DNA from: Paludibacteraceae bacterium
Lineage (GTDB): Bacteria > Bacteroidota > Bacteroidia > Bacteroidales > Paludibacteraceae
Assembly: GCA_017557345.1 (NCBI GenBank)
Contig: JAFYZR010000155.1
Location: 62,001-126,000, forward strand
Direction: 5' to 3'
DNA length: 64,000 nt
Shown: positions 18,668 through 28,492 of the stretch, one piece after another
Numbering within the stretch: the stretch's first letter is position 1
Layout: each line of letters starts with the position of its first letter
Position numbers and translations under genes: made by a program
Notes under the pieces: model-generated
Seen by the model: the letters and a program-made list of their open reading frames with translations, nothing else
Database searches by the model: none
What the model was told of the DNA's origin: nothing

Positions 18668-20014
18668 TTAGAATCTGACAGTTAAGAATGTGGGATCAAT
18701 GATGACATATAAATAGGCCCAATGAGACTGATTGCGGTCAGTAGCACGCTTAACCATCTCCATTGTTTTAGTTCCTTGCATAAAAGAATAATTGGCGCAG
18801 ATAGATACCCATTTAGCTGGGCGATATTTGGCAGTTAACACTAATTCATGGCCTAGCATAAGTCCGGGTGAATTATGTACCTTCATAGAGGTGGCGAGAT
18901 TATGGTATTCTGCTTTGAAGTCAAATATGTCTTTGTATGTAAACGTACCACCAATGTGCCAATCTTGCATACCGGGCGAATAACCACCGTAATAAGACTG
19001 TAGGTAGAAGAAATCCATTGCACCGTAAAACTGGTGCTTTGAACCGTAAAGCAGATTGAATGAATGATCGTGAGTATGTTGCTGCATGCCTATTGAACCG
19101 GGAGGTGGAACGGTATAGTTTTCGTCACCACTGAGGTGAAAATAACCTGAATTAAGCCGGAACCAATCGTTTATTTTCGCTTTTGCCTCCACAGCAGCCA
19201 TCCATGCATTTATAGGAAGATTAGCCTCCGTTCTACCGAACTGATAATAGAAAGAAGCATCTATATCAATCCACCATGACGGGTTAGGGTTTTGATCAGT
19301 AGTAGGTGAAGGATAATAGAAGCGCCAATAGGTTCCTACCAATTGTTGATAGAAAGTAGTGTCCGGCTTGTTCTCCAACTTACTCTGCATACCGGTATTG
19401 GTGAAAAGGAGTGAACCGCTAAACCATCGCTTAAAGTCGTAGTGGTACCAAAGTGCTTCCATGTTTTTATACACCTGCACTCCTCCGACATAAATCGTTC
19501 CACCCCACATATTCGTGTTATTCTGGCAGTAAGCCCCAATAAGGTGGAGTTTATGCCCGTAACCTTCATAACCAATCTTGAGCGCATCATGATACGCACC
19601 GGTCATTGACCAATCATCAAGACCTATTACACGCTCGTCATCATAAGTAAGTAATTGCCGTCCGAGTTGCGCGAAGAAACCTTTTACGTCAGTCTTCGCC
19701 CATGCTTCGCGCATGCTGAACGTGCCGCCATTAGTAGTGCCCCAAACACCGGAATGCTGTGGTGTGATTTGTACTTCCAAATATGGCTGCTTGTAGTTAA
19801 GAAAGAGTCTTGTTCGTTCCAAAACAAAAGCCGCAAAGGTCTCATCCTTATTAGGCAATGCCCCCTGGACGTATTCACCACGAGTCATTAGCTGTGCTTT
19901 AAGGGTGAATATGTGTGTCTTGGTAGAATCGCCATATTCTGTGCGAATTTTGCCATGAATTACCATGGGCACCATCACACACAAGATTAATCCTATACTG
20001 CGTAAACTCTTCAC
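18668..20014 (-). CDS. Outer-membrane beta-barrel (alginate-export-like)
   Basis: A 448-residue exported protein with a signal peptide (about residues 1-21, ending VIHG). The body consists of alternating amphipathic strands rich in Tyr, Trp and Gly, and ends in an aromatic Phe (LTVRF), as is usual for outer-membrane barrels. Segments such as LGRQLLTYDDERVIG and RLNSGYFHLSGDE match the pattern of the alginate_exp-type porins of Bacteroidota. The start is a GTG at 20014. It lies 12 bp after the amidase gene and 11 bp before the NRPS. Its place beside the NRPS suggests an outer-membrane conduit for the product, but a general porin role cannot be excluded. Confidence 0.8.
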   Translation of the reverse strand: MKSLRSIGLILCVMVPMVIHGKIRTEYGDSTKTHIFTLKAQLMTRGEYVQGALPNKDETFAAFVLERTRLFLNYKQPYLEVQITPQHSGVWGTTNGGTFSMREAWAKTDVKGFFAQLGRQLLTYDDERVIGLDDWSMTGAYHDALKIGYEGYGHKLHLIGAYCQNNTNMWGGTIYVGGVQVYKNMEALWYHYDFKRWFSGSLLFTNTGMQSKLENKPDTTFYQQLVGTYWRFYYPSPTTDQNPNPSWWIDIDASFYYQFGRTEANLPINAWMAAVEAKAKINDWFRLNSGYFHLSGDENYTVPPPGSIGMQQHTHDHSFNLLYGSKHQFYGAMDFFYLQSYYGGYSPGMQDWHIGGTFTYKDIFDFKAEYHNLATSMKVHNSPGLMLGHELVLTAKYRPAKWVSICANYSFMQGTKTMEMVKRATDRNQSHWAYLYVIIDPTFLTVRF

Positions 20015-20026
20015 GTTTTATTTCTG

Positions 20027-22261
20027 TTAATTTTCGGGTTGTTTGGTGAGCCATTCAATGGCATGTTTGTAGATCTTGTCAAAATCGATTGTGGCTTCGA
20101 GCGGATAGCCGAAGACTAAAGTCTTATCTGTTCCTACGGCTGCAGGACAACGGAGGTCTTCATACGTAGCCCAAACGGTCGCCTCTTTTTCCGGTTTGAG
20201 AGCTTCGGAATGTGCGGTAAAGAGTTGTTCTTCATTGGGTTCCAAAAAGATTTGGTACAGGCGATGCCGCGTTCCTGCAATGCGTCCTGAATGCGTAGCA
20301 TTCCCAGCGCGGAAAGAGGTGTGCAGATATCGTTTCGCCCAGATGGGATCGACAGCGCTGATATGGTCGGTGCTAAGAAGTAGGGAACCACCTGCGTCTA
20401 AGTATTCAGAAATCCGTGATAAGTTTTCAGAAGACAATGGAATGCGATTACGCCCACAGATGACATCTAACAATTGGAAATTGGAGATTGGAGATTGGAG
20501 ATTGGATAGCATTCCTGCGGTGCAAGACACATAACTGATTTTCATTTTCCGCAGCACATGGCCATGCAAGGCGGCATAGTCATGCGTATTACCCACGGTA
20601 AACTGCCCTGCGTGGTCGCGATGACACGCTCCAAAACCGCAGTTATCATCATTAACCCATGGATGACTGCGCGTGAAATCCCATTGCTGACCAATATATG
20701 CGCAAGAGAAATAGTTCTCGCATGCATAAGAATTAGGAACAATCCCCGCATACGTTGAGTCTGCAAACCATTCCGGCCCGTAACTATCGTTGAAAGCATC
20801 CACGATCAGTGCCTGCGGTGCAGATGATTCATCAGCTAAATAAGCACTCACAATAGGCGATGGGAATGAGAGGCCGCCGTCGTTACCGGCAACTACATAG
20901 TAGTTGTATTTAATACCGGGTTTGAGCGTGAGTTGCAACTCAGTCTTTTTTTCTACTTGCTGCACATCCCATTCTCCGTCGTTCTCCTGAATATAAACCA
21001 TGTAGTAACTTGGTGTAGCGCTTTTTTCCAAACTATCCTTAACAGGACGCCATTTTAATAATCCGTTCGTTTGAATGGCAATTTCTTGCACCGGGAGTGG
21101 TTGCACAATGGCATGAGGACCATTGAGGTAACGTAGCAAACCTTTATAGATGGCTCGTGCCGCAGTAAAACGGAAGTTAGGATCGAGACCATATTTCATA
21201 TCCGCCATATTTTTATGACTGAGCACCTCGAGTAGCATACTCGGCACGACAGGCACACGGCTTTCGCAGTAATTGGCTTCTTTGAGTTGGCGGCGTGTCC
21301 ATTCCGGAGCTAAGTGACGCAAATCATCAGTAAGGGATGTCTGAACCCAGTCGGCAAGATTGCGGTTTGTATTCTCTCGGTCTCGTCCGTCCCGTAGTTT
21401 TGTGCGGTTGTCATCATCCTTGGCGGTATAGATAGCCAGTGTTCCGATGATCGTAGAGTCGTTGCCGCTGTCGAGTCCGTCGGTGTGCAGGGCTAAACAG
21501 AGATCTACGGGCGTCTTAAGACTATTCACCCACATAGCTCGACATTTCATGTCATCTTTATATTCATCTCCTTCGTATAGATTCCAAATGGAAGCATCCG
21601 ACCCCTGATCAATAAGCCAGTACCGTGCGCCTTCCGTCCATCGCGGCATACCGGATGGCCCGAGTTGTTGCTCTTCTAGACCGGCACGAGGCATCAAAAC
21701 CGTTGCACCGGCATTTTCCAACATTCGTTTGATAAGCCTTACATACTCTTGACTATACAGGTCTTCCACCGTAGTCCACAAAGCAGCCCTTTGCCAAATC
21801 CATTCGTTCCTCTCGCGATTGAAATAAAGGCCGTGAGAAGGCCAGAGGGCAATATTTCTGTCAGTCAAATCGCTTGCTTTGCCGGTAGGCGCTTTACCTT
21901 TTGTAGACTGGGCTTTTGCACATTCGGTGATAAGGGATTCAATGTCGGTTTTAGCGGTGTAGATGGTCACTTTACCATTTTCATGACCGAGAGTCCAGCG
22001 GCTCACTTTACGTTTGATTTCAGCAATGTTTTCCGGCGTCCAGTGTACGTCTTTGAGTGTGGCATTGGTTCTTATAGTGACCTTATCGCCATCTACACGC
22101 ATTTGTTTAATACGTACGTTAGGGCTCCAGACACGAGAGAAACCGGTCCAGACAAAGAGCGAGTCACCCAATTCTTGCATTCCGAGAACTGCGTGTGCGG
22201 GAGTTAGGAATACAAAACCAAGAATGACAACGAATATGAAGCGGTATTTATGATTTATCAT
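20027..22261 (-). CDS. Exported N-acetylmuramoyl-L-alanine amidase-like protein
   Basis: A 744-residue secreted protein with signal peptide ending PAHA. Residues about 125-400 resemble amidase_3 zinc hydrolases: NIALWPSHG, a central LALHTDG in place of the usual S-hydrophobic-H-A/T-N strand, and LLEVLSHKNMAD with the expected Glu. These enzymes cut the peptide off glycan strands in the cell wall. A fibronectin-like region (about 405-480) and a C-terminal domain of unknown role follow. Related Bacteroidota proteins are often labelled xanthan lyase, a name I would not trust. A heptamer array lies inside the gene (20474-20508), encoding NLQSPISNFQ. Its ATG directly abuts the stop of the TraB/GumN gene. 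Confidence 0.72.
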   Translation of the reverse strand: MINHKYRFIFVVILGFVFLTPAHAVLGMQELGDSLFVWTGFSRVWSPNVRIKQMRVDGDKVTIRTNATLKDVHWTPENIAEIKRKVSRWTLGHENGKVTIYTAKTDIESLITECAKAQSTKGKAPTGKASDLTDRNIALWPSHGLYFNRERNEWIWQRAALWTTVEDLYSQEYVRLIKRMLENAGATVLMPRAGLEEQQLGPSGMPRWTEGARYWLIDQGSDASIWNLYEGDEYKDDMKCRAMWVNSLKTPVDLCLALHTDGLDSGNDSTIIGTLAIYTAKDDDNRTKLRDGRDRENTNRNLADWVQTSLTDDLRHLAPEWTRRQLKEANYCESRVPVVPSMLLEVLSHKNMADMKYGLDPNFRFTAARAIYKGLLRYLNGPHAIVQPLPVQEIAIQTNGLLKWRPVKDSLEKSATPSYYMVYIQENDGEWDVQQVEKKTELQLTLKPGIKYNYYVVAGNDGGLSFPSPIVSAYLADESSAPQALIVDAFNDSYGPEWFADSTYAGIVPNSYACENYFSCAYIGQQWDFTRSHPWVNDDNCGFGACHRDHAGQFTVGNTHDYAALHGHVLRKMKISYVSCTAGMLSNLQSPISNFQLLDVICGRNRIPLSSENLSRISEYLDAGGSLLLSTDHISAVDPIWAKRYLHTSFRAGNATHSGRIAGTRHRLYQIFLEPNEEQLFTAHSEALKPEKEATVWATYEDLRCPAAVGTDKTLVFGYPLEATIDFDKIYKHAIEWLTKQPEN
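20474..20508. repeat. TTGGAGA heptamer array inside a gene
   Basis: Five contiguous 7-bp units (TTGGAAA, TTGGAGA three times, TTGGATA) within the amidase reading frame, around residues 585-596. Because 7 is not a multiple of 3, loss or gain of a unit would shift the frame and remove the C-terminal domain. Confidence 0.9.
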
Positions 22262-22267
22262 TTATGA
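22247..22267. repeat. TTTATGA heptamers across a stop/start junction
   Basis: Three 7-bp units (TTTATGA, TTTATCA, TTTATGA) span the stop codon of the TraB/GumN gene and the first codons of the amidase gene. The repeats themselves supply the ATG and part of the N-terminus (MINHK). Confidence 0.85.
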
Positions 22268-23161
22268 TTTGGATTTTTGGAATTTTCTATTCACAGGCCG
22301 AACGCGGAAACCGGCAGAGCGAAGTTGTTGTAACAGCCCTTTTTCTCCACCCAAATAAATAGCGTTCAGCGTAATGAAGGCTTTACCTTCGGTTAGGTAT
22401 GGTTTGAGTCGTTTGACCCATTGCTCGTTGCGTTGACAGTATACTTTATAATCAGAGAAAGAAATGGAAGTATTGTTATCCGGTCCCTCAACCTGGAAGG
22501 ACATGTCTGCCAGCCGTCCATCGCGGTACATGTCACGCAGCGTACGTTCCTGCCGCACTTCATTTTCCGGGAATTCACAGACTTTCAACAGCTCTTTGCA
22601 CTGCCATTGGAAAGGTTCGCGGTCAAATAACATATACATTGTCTCACCAATGTTGTCCAGTCCAATGACAGGCATATTTCTTTCAACTGCGATGGTCTCG
22701 AAAAAGGCTTCCATGGAAGTCTGTTCATCGTATTTCAACCATTGTTTCAGCACTTCATTACGGAGCATCTCAGTGAGATACGATGGTTTCATGCGGCATA
22801 GTTTGTCTAACCCCATGCCCAGATTAATTTGCAGTGTGTTATCAATATAAGTGTACTCGCTATTGGAGTAAAAATTGCTGAGTTTAATGGAGTCTGGTAG
22901 GAGCGCAGCTTGTCTAAGTGCCGCGAGAGCCTCATAGTCTTGCATCGCAAACTCGGTGATCACCTTATCGCATTTACCAAAACAATTGAAAACATTCGGT
23001 ATAGTGTCAATGAACTGCAAAGGTACATAGCGATTGATGGCTAACACATACGATTTTTGTTTCGCGCCTCCTTGGCTGATTTCGTACAAGAGTTGTGCTC
23101 TTGCGGGAACAAGTATCATAGCGCAAAAACAAAAGACAACTATGTATTTAAGGCGTGTCAT
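22262..23161 (-). CDS. TraB/GumN family exported protein
   Basis: A 299-residue protein with a Sec signal (ending PARAQ, about residue 23). The family signature is present at both ends: LLYEISQGGAKQKSYVL near the start and ITLNAIYLGGEKGLLQQLR near the end, corresponding to the ALGALHLPGEKGVL-type motif of TraB/GumN proteins. Some members of this superfamily act as metallopeptidases; the histidine-based motif near the N-terminus is degenerate here (LAINRYV), so activity is uncertain. The start overlaps the stop of the TPR gene by 4 bp (ATGA), pointing to translational coupling. Confidence 0.75.
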   Translation of the reverse strand: MTRLKYIVVFCFCAMILVPARAQLLYEISQGGAKQKSYVLAINRYVPLQFIDTIPNVFNCFGKCDKVITEFAMQDYEALAALRQAALLPDSIKLSNFYSNSEYTYIDNTLQINLGMGLDKLCRMKPSYLTEMLRNEVLKQWLKYDEQTSMEAFFETIAVERNMPVIGLDNIGETMYMLFDREPFQWQCKELLKVCEFPENEVRQERTLRDMYRDGRLADMSFQVEGPDNNTSISFSDYKVYCQRNEQWVKRLKPYLTEGKAFITLNAIYLGGEKGLLQQLRSAGFRVRPVNRKFQKSKS

Positions 23162-25158
23162 TTAAATCTTGTAATCATATTATATGCTTGGTATATACCG
23201 AGTTCCCCGGCTTTACTGAGGTCAACCAGTCCTTTCTCATTCTCACCTATATACACATAAGTCAAACCGCGATTAAAATAGGCTTCCGCGAACTCATTGT
23301 CTTGCTCAATGGCCGAGGTATAGTACCTGATTGCATCCTTGTATTCGCGCTGTGCACAAAGAATATTTGCCTTGTTATATAGCGCAAAGATAAAGTCCGG
23401 TTGTAGCCGCAGTACCTGATCATAATCCCGCAACATTATGTCGAAATCCATGTTCATCGTGGACTCCTGTTCGCCTGTAGCCCGCTGGTACTCGAGCAAT
23501 CTGTAACGCCAATTGGCTCTACAGAAAGTTAAGATAACATTGAGAGGAGAAGCGTTATTCGTGAGCGATAGCGCTTTAGTGCAGTCGTCCATAGCACTCG
23601 CATAGTCTTGTACAATAGCAAATTCAACAGCCCTTGCAAGGAAGAGTTCGGCCGTTGGAAATTCATCTATTTGCTGCGAGAGACGCGTTATTTCTGCAAA
23701 ATGGAAATCGACCATTTCGGCCGTAAGTGCAATCTCCTGACTGGTAAAACGTAGAGCAGCCGGCAGCATTCCACTTTTATTGAGCTGATCTATTAGCGGA
23801 TGGTAGTAGTTTGTACTTCTAAGACTCAAGTCCTGACTATAATAACTAAGTACCACATTAGGCTCGTTGACTACATCCTGGTGGCGTTTCTGTACTGTTC
23901 CGCGTGTTTGTGATTCGTATTTCTGTTCCTCCTCTGGCAGGTCGTTTTGGTTTTGTGCCGTGGAAGTGGAAAATTCTTTACGATGATCTTTCTTCTGTGG
24001 CTGCGCTTGGGCAATTAGCACGTCCGTATTAGGCTGATTTTGTTGTGTTTGTAGTTCATCCTTGCGCTGCTCGAGGTCATATGCTTTCTGACGGTATTGA
24101 TAAGCCGCCTTGGTATGGCCTTGCTGGGTCTCCGCCTGTGCCGCTACGTAATAAGCGGGCAGAAAATAAGGGTAACGGGCAATGAGAGTGTTCATGTCGT
24201 TCACTACCTCTTTCCATTGCTTGAGCTGTAATTCAACCAGACCTCGCTGGTATAGGAACTCCGTTCGCTCTGGCGCTAAATCGACGGCTGTATTAAAGTC
24301 AGTTAGGGCTTGATTGTAATCACCAACTTCTTGTCTCATTACACCGCGGTTATAGTAACAATCCGCATCGCGTGGCGCAATCTTCACTGCCTGATCATAG
24401 TCCGCTAAAGCACCGCGGTAATTATGCCTGCGATAATGAATAACGCCACGATTGATATAATCTCCTGCCCATTTAGAGCCAAGATTAATCGCCTGTGTGA
24501 GTTGCACATACGCCTCATCTTCATGCTCCAGCATAAGGTTCGTCACACCCAATGCAGACCACACGGCAGGATTGAATTTATCATATTTAGAGGCTTGTTC
24601 GAAAGCTTCCAGTGCACTTATAGTATCCTTCTTAAGAATAGAAATACGTCCCTTTTCGCTCCATATAGTTGCTGATTGTGGTTCGCGTTTAAGCATTTGT
24701 TGTATATCCTCCAGTGCCTCATCGTATTGCTCCATTTGTGCCCTCGTATCAGCTCGCAGCAACATATATGTGCGGTTCTCCGGAGAAAAACGCAAAGCCT
24801 CTGTATAGTCCGATTCGGCATTCCCTAACTGATCAAGTTGCCGGTAGATATATCCTCGTGCGTAGTAATAGCCAGGAGAAAAAGGATTGCGTTCTATAGC
24901 TGCATTACAGTCATGAAGGGCACCTTGATAATCCTCCAATTGTATCTTCGCGATTGCTCGATAAAAATAGGGCTCTGCCAAGTAAGGTTTTAATCGAATA
25001 ACTTGATTAAAATACTGAATAGATAGCACATAGTCCTCAAAATACAAAGCATTCCGCCCGATGGCCGTAATACGATCGGTATTAAGTTGTGCTCTTGCAG
25101 GAGTATAGCACAAAACGCAAAGACAACAGACTAATATGTATTTACTTACAACCTTCAT
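23158..25158 (-). CDS. Exported TPR-repeat protein
   Basis: A 666-residue protein with signal peptide (MKVVSKYILVCCLCVLC, ending PARAQ). About ten tetratricopeptide repeats fill residues 30-370, with typical NPFSPGYYYARGYIYRQL and DADCYYNRGVMRQ patterns. A Gln-rich, probably disordered segment (about 375-415) and a further TPR block at the C-terminus (NKANILCAQREYKDAIRYY) complete it. TPRs usually form scaffolds for envelope complexes. A longer frame opens at 25185, but the start at 25158 gives a clean signal peptide and only 17 bp overlap with the PBP gene. Confidence 0.8.
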   Translation of the reverse strand: MKVVSKYILVCCLCVLCYTPARAQLNTDRITAIGRNALYFEDYVLSIQYFNQVIRLKPYLAEPYFYRAIAKIQLEDYQGALHDCNAAIERNPFSPGYYYARGYIYRQLDQLGNAESDYTEALRFSPENRTYMLLRADTRAQMEQYDEALEDIQQMLKREPQSATIWSEKGRISILKKDTISALEAFEQASKYDKFNPAVWSALGVTNLMLEHEDEAYVQLTQAINLGSKWAGDYINRGVIHYRRHNYRGALADYDQAVKIAPRDADCYYNRGVMRQEVGDYNQALTDFNTAVDLAPERTEFLYQRGLVELQLKQWKEVVNDMNTLIARYPYFLPAYYVAAQAETQQGHTKAAYQYRQKAYDLEQRKDELQTQQNQPNTDVLIAQAQPQKKDHRKEFSTSTAQNQNDLPEEEQKYESQTRGTVQKRHQDVVNEPNVVLSYYSQDLSLRSTNYYHPLIDQLNKSGMLPAALRFTSQEIALTAEMVDFHFAEITRLSQQIDEFPTAELFLARAVEFAIVQDYASAMDDCTKALSLTNNASPLNVILTFCRANWRYRLLEYQRATGEQESTMNMDFDIMLRDYDQVLRLQPDFIFALYNKANILCAQREYKDAIRYYTSAIEQDNEFAEAYFNRGLTYVYIGENEKGLVDLSKAGELGIYQAYNMITRFK

Positions 25159-27412
25159 TGGGGTCAAACCAAGCCGGCACATCAAATTGTTCAGCAGGAC
25201 TATAACCTAAATCGGGGTCAGCCAAAATCTTTTGCATATATAGCGCGCAGATTGGCAAAGCCATGGAAGCACCTTGTCCTTCTGCCATATTATCAAAATG
25301 TATGCCACGGTCTTCTCCTCCAACCCACGAACCGCTGACAAGCGAAGGGGTGAAACACATGAACCATCCGTCTGAGTTGTTGTTCGTCGTGCCTGTCTTT
25401 CCTCCCATCGGGGCAGTAATACCATATTTGAAGCGCATCCGTACACCGGTTCCGTGGTCCAATACGGCACGAAGCATATAAATCATTTTATATGCTGTTG
25501 TTTCACTAATGATTTCATGTGTACGAGGTGAGAAAGAACCGATGATGTTACCGTTGTTGTCCTCTATATGTGTAACATAGAGTGGCTCGGTTCGGATTCC
25601 TTTGTTAGCGAAAGTAGTATAGGCATCCACCATTTCTTCCACACTCACTTCGCACGGACCGAGGCATAAAGATACTACAGGGTCCAATTGTCCCTGAATA
25701 CCGAAGGATTGCATTACTTTAACAAGTTGTTCCGGAGTGAAAAGTGACATTAGATATGCCGCCATCCAGTTGGAGGATTCTTTGAGTCCCCAGCAAAGCG
25801 TGACTGTGTCGCCTTGGTATTTCTCGTGGGTGTCACGCGGAGCCCAACGGTCACCGTTAGGCAAAATGACTACCACGGAATCATACACCCAAGTCTCGCA
25901 AGGCCACATTCCTTCATCCATGGCAAGCGTATAAAGGTATGGTTTCACAGTAGATCCCACTTGACGACGACCTTTTGTGGCCATATCGTACTGGAAATGT
26001 GCAAAATTAGGCCCTCCGACATAAGCTTTCACATGACCTGTATGCGGGTCCATTGACATAAAACCGCAACGCAGATAACTCTTTTGCCATTTGATAGAAT
26101 CAAATGGAGTCATTAGGGTATCAATCATTCCTTCTTCATAGGTGAAGATTTGCATTTCACGTGGTGTTAGGAATGTGGCTAAAATAGAGTCAGTACTATA
26201 ACCCTCCCGTTTCATGTTACGCCAGCGCTCTGTTTGACGGATTGAGCGATTCATAATTCCGTCGATTTCTGTTTGTGTGAGTGAACGAGAAAATGGAGCA
26301 TTCTTCTTTCTTTTGAGTTCATTGAAGAAAGATTTCTGCTGTGCTTGCATATGTTCGCTCACTGCCTCTTCGGCATAGCGTTGCATGCGCGAATCGATGG
26401 TGGTATATATCTTCAAACCATCTTGATAAATGTCATATTTACTGCCGTCAGGTTTACGGGTTTTCTCGCAGAAACCATAAATCGGGTTGTTCTCCCACTG
26501 CCATAAATCGAGTTTATATTGCTGTTGGTTCCATTCAGAATAATCGCTCTCTTTGGGCTCTTTGGCAGTTAATAAAACGCGAAGGTATTCGCGGAAATAG
26601 GGTGCTAGGCCTTGCTTGTGATCTACGGAACTATAATGCAATTCCAGCGGAATAGCAGCTATGGAATCCCGTGTCGCTTCATCTATATAGCCGTATTTTT
26701 CCATTTGACCGAGAACAGTGTTTCGACGGTTAGTGGCACGCTCCGGATGACGAACAGGATTATAAAGAGAAGGGTTTTTGCACATGCCGACTAATGTCGC
26801 AGCTTGCTCCAATTTAAGGTCCGCCGGCGTGGTGGAGAAATATACCTGCGCCGCAGACTGAATACCAACAGCATTATAGAGAAAATCAAACTGATTAAGG
26901 TACATGAGCAGGATTTCATCTTTCGAATAAAGACGTTCCAATTTGGTGGCAATGACCCACTCAATAGGTTTTTGCATGGCGCGCTCGAAAATGTTATTCG
27001 CTCGCGGCGACCATAACTGTTTGGCGAGTTGCTGAGTTAAAGTACTTCCTCCACCGGCACGGCCTAACTTGAGAATTGCACGAAACATAGACTTGAAATC
27101 CACTCCGGTATGATCGTAGAAGCGCACGTCCTCCGTCGCTACAAGTGCGTTAATGAGATTCGGAGATAGGTCTGTGTAATTGACTCCAATTCGATTCTCA
27201 AAACGGTAATAGCGTCCAAGGGATTGCATATCCGATGAGATAACTTCACTGGCGAAGGTGTTCTTTGGGTTTTGTAATTCTTCCAACGGAGGCAAGTATC
27301 CTAACGCACCGCGGGTGATGAGCCACATGATAAACCATATTAATAGCAAACCTCCAATAAAAAGTCCCCAAAACCACAATAAGAAGGGTTTATACCACGT
27401 TTTTGTTTTCAT
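25142..27412 (-). CDS. Bifunctional penicillin-binding protein 1A
   Basis: A 756-residue class A PBP that polymerises glycan strands and cross-links peptides in the periplasm. It has a short cytoplasmic tail, one membrane anchor (about residues 8-33), a GT51 transglycosylase domain (TEDVRFYDHTGVDF with catalytic Glu; GGSTLTQQLAKQLW) and a transpeptidase domain with the three hallmark motifs STVK (near residue 480), SSN (near 550) and KTGT (near 690). The start overlaps the stop of hemW by 4 bp (ATGA). Confidence 0.93.
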   Translation of the reverse strand: MKTKTWYKPFLLWFWGLFIGGLLLIWFIMWLITRGALGYLPPLEELQNPKNTFASEVISSDMQSLGRYYRFENRIGVNYTDLSPNLINALVATEDVRFYDHTGVDFKSMFRAILKLGRAGGGSTLTQQLAKQLWSPRANNIFERAMQKPIEWVIATKLERLYSKDEILLMYLNQFDFLYNAVGIQSAAQVYFSTTPADLKLEQAATLVGMCKNPSLYNPVRHPERATNRRNTVLGQMEKYGYIDEATRDSIAAIPLELHYSSVDHKQGLAPYFREYLRVLLTAKEPKESDYSEWNQQQYKLDLWQWENNPIYGFCEKTRKPDGSKYDIYQDGLKIYTTIDSRMQRYAEEAVSEHMQAQQKSFFNELKRKKNAPFSRSLTQTEIDGIMNRSIRQTERWRNMKREGYSTDSILATFLTPREMQIFTYEEGMIDTLMTPFDSIKWQKSYLRCGFMSMDPHTGHVKAYVGGPNFAHFQYDMATKGRRQVGSTVKPYLYTLAMDEGMWPCETWVYDSVVVILPNGDRWAPRDTHEKYQGDTVTLCWGLKESSNWMAAYLMSLFTPEQLVKVMQSFGIQGQLDPVVSLCLGPCEVSVEEMVDAYTTFANKGIRTEPLYVTHIEDNNGNIIGSFSPRTHEIISETTAYKMIYMLRAVLDHGTGVRMRFKYGITAPMGGKTGTTNNNSDGWFMCFTPSLVSGSWVGGEDRGIHFDNMAEGQGASMALPICALYMQKILADPDLGYSPAEQFDVPAWFDPNEGCK

Positions 27413-28485
27413 ATCATCAATTCTTCAATTATCAAATTTAATATATGCAGGCCGTTTTGTGTCGCAACGATTCTTCCGTCTTCCGTTTCACGCACCATAT
27501 TGTTATTAATCCAATGCTCCAGATCTGCTTTGATTTCCTTTCTAAAGATGCCCCTGCAAGTCCGTAAACCTAACATAATGTGCTCATTGTACAAGTCTTT
27601 TTCGGTTAGATTCTCGCTTTCTCGCACTAATGTACCATCGTTAATTCCATTTATGTAGGCATCTAAATCGCTCGGATTCCAGCTACGTACATTGTTCACG
27701 AAACTATGTGCGCCGGCTCCTATTCCAATGTATGGTGTGCCATTCCAATAATTACTGTTGTGCTTTGATTCATAACCCGGGAGCGCAAAATTACTCACTT
27801 CATAATGCACAAAGCCTGCTTGCTTCATTTGCTCGCAAAGCAGATCATACATTGCGTTCTCTGTTTCTTCATCGATGGCTTTTATCTCGCCGGATTCCAA
27901 TTGTTTTGTCAAAATAGTGCCTTCTTCGTACATCAACCCATAAGACGAAATATGTTGCACCCTTAAATCAATAGCCGTTTTAATATCTGCTCTCCATTGT
28001 TGTACAGTTTGCGTCGGCAAAGCGTACATTAAGTCTATGGATATATTTTTAAACCCCGCTTTTTGAGCCATTTGCACAGCCTTGATCGCTTGTTCGGCGT
28101 TATGCCTTCTGCCAATCCGTTGTAGCAACTCATCTTGAAAGGATTGAATGCCGATGGAGAGCCTGTTAATGCCAATTTCACGCAGTCCGTGTAAGTAATC
28201 TTCCGTAACATCACCAGGATTGATTTCCATAGTGAACTCTCGGTTGTTGAACGGGGTTATTACCTTATTAAGACCTATGATTAACCTGATTGGTAGGGTA
28301 CTTGGAGTACCACCGCCTATATAAATCGTTTCAATAGGTTCTTCGATTTCGTCTTGTCGCATTTCTAACTCTCGCACTACCGCTTTCATGTATTCCTCCT
28401 GGCGCTCCAAGATGGTAGTGGAGAAAAAATCGCAGTACAGGCAACGCTTTTTGCAAAATGGAATATGTATATAAATGCCTGCCAC
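27409..28485 (-). CDS. hemW: HemW-like radical SAM protein
   Basis: A 358-residue radical SAM protein of the HemW / coproporphyrinogen-oxidase-like group. The cluster motif CKKRCLYC (CX3CX2C) is at residues 10-17, followed by GGGTPS near 57 and ISIDLMYALP typical of the family. HemW is thought to be a heme chaperone and not a true oxygen-independent CPO. The start codon is GTG at 28485; the first residues MAGIYIHIPFC match family N-termini exactly. It is 7 bp downstream of rarA and overlaps the PBP1A gene by 4 bp. Confidence 0.9.
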   Translation of the reverse strand: MAGIYIHIPFCKKRCLYCDFFSTTILERQEEYMKAVVRELEMRQDEIEEPIETIYIGGGTPSTLPIRLIIGLNKVITPFNNREFTMEINPGDVTEDYLHGLREIGINRLSIGIQSFQDELLQRIGRRHNAEQAIKAVQMAQKAGFKNISIDLMYALPTQTVQQWRADIKTAIDLRVQHISSYGLMYEEGTILTKQLESGEIKAIDEETENAMYDLLCEQMKQAGFVHYEVSNFALPGYESKHNSNYWNGTPYIGIGAGAHSFVNNVRSWNPSDLDAYINGINDGTLVRESENLTEKDLYNEHIMLGLRTCRGIFRKEIKADLEHWINNNMVRETEDGRIVATQNGLHILNLIIEELMI

Positions 28486-28492
28486 AAATCCT

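Noticed and set aside
20027..22261. Xanthan lyase
   Set aside because: A common database label for relatives; the visible motifs fit a zinc amidase, and no polysaccharide lyase fold is evident.
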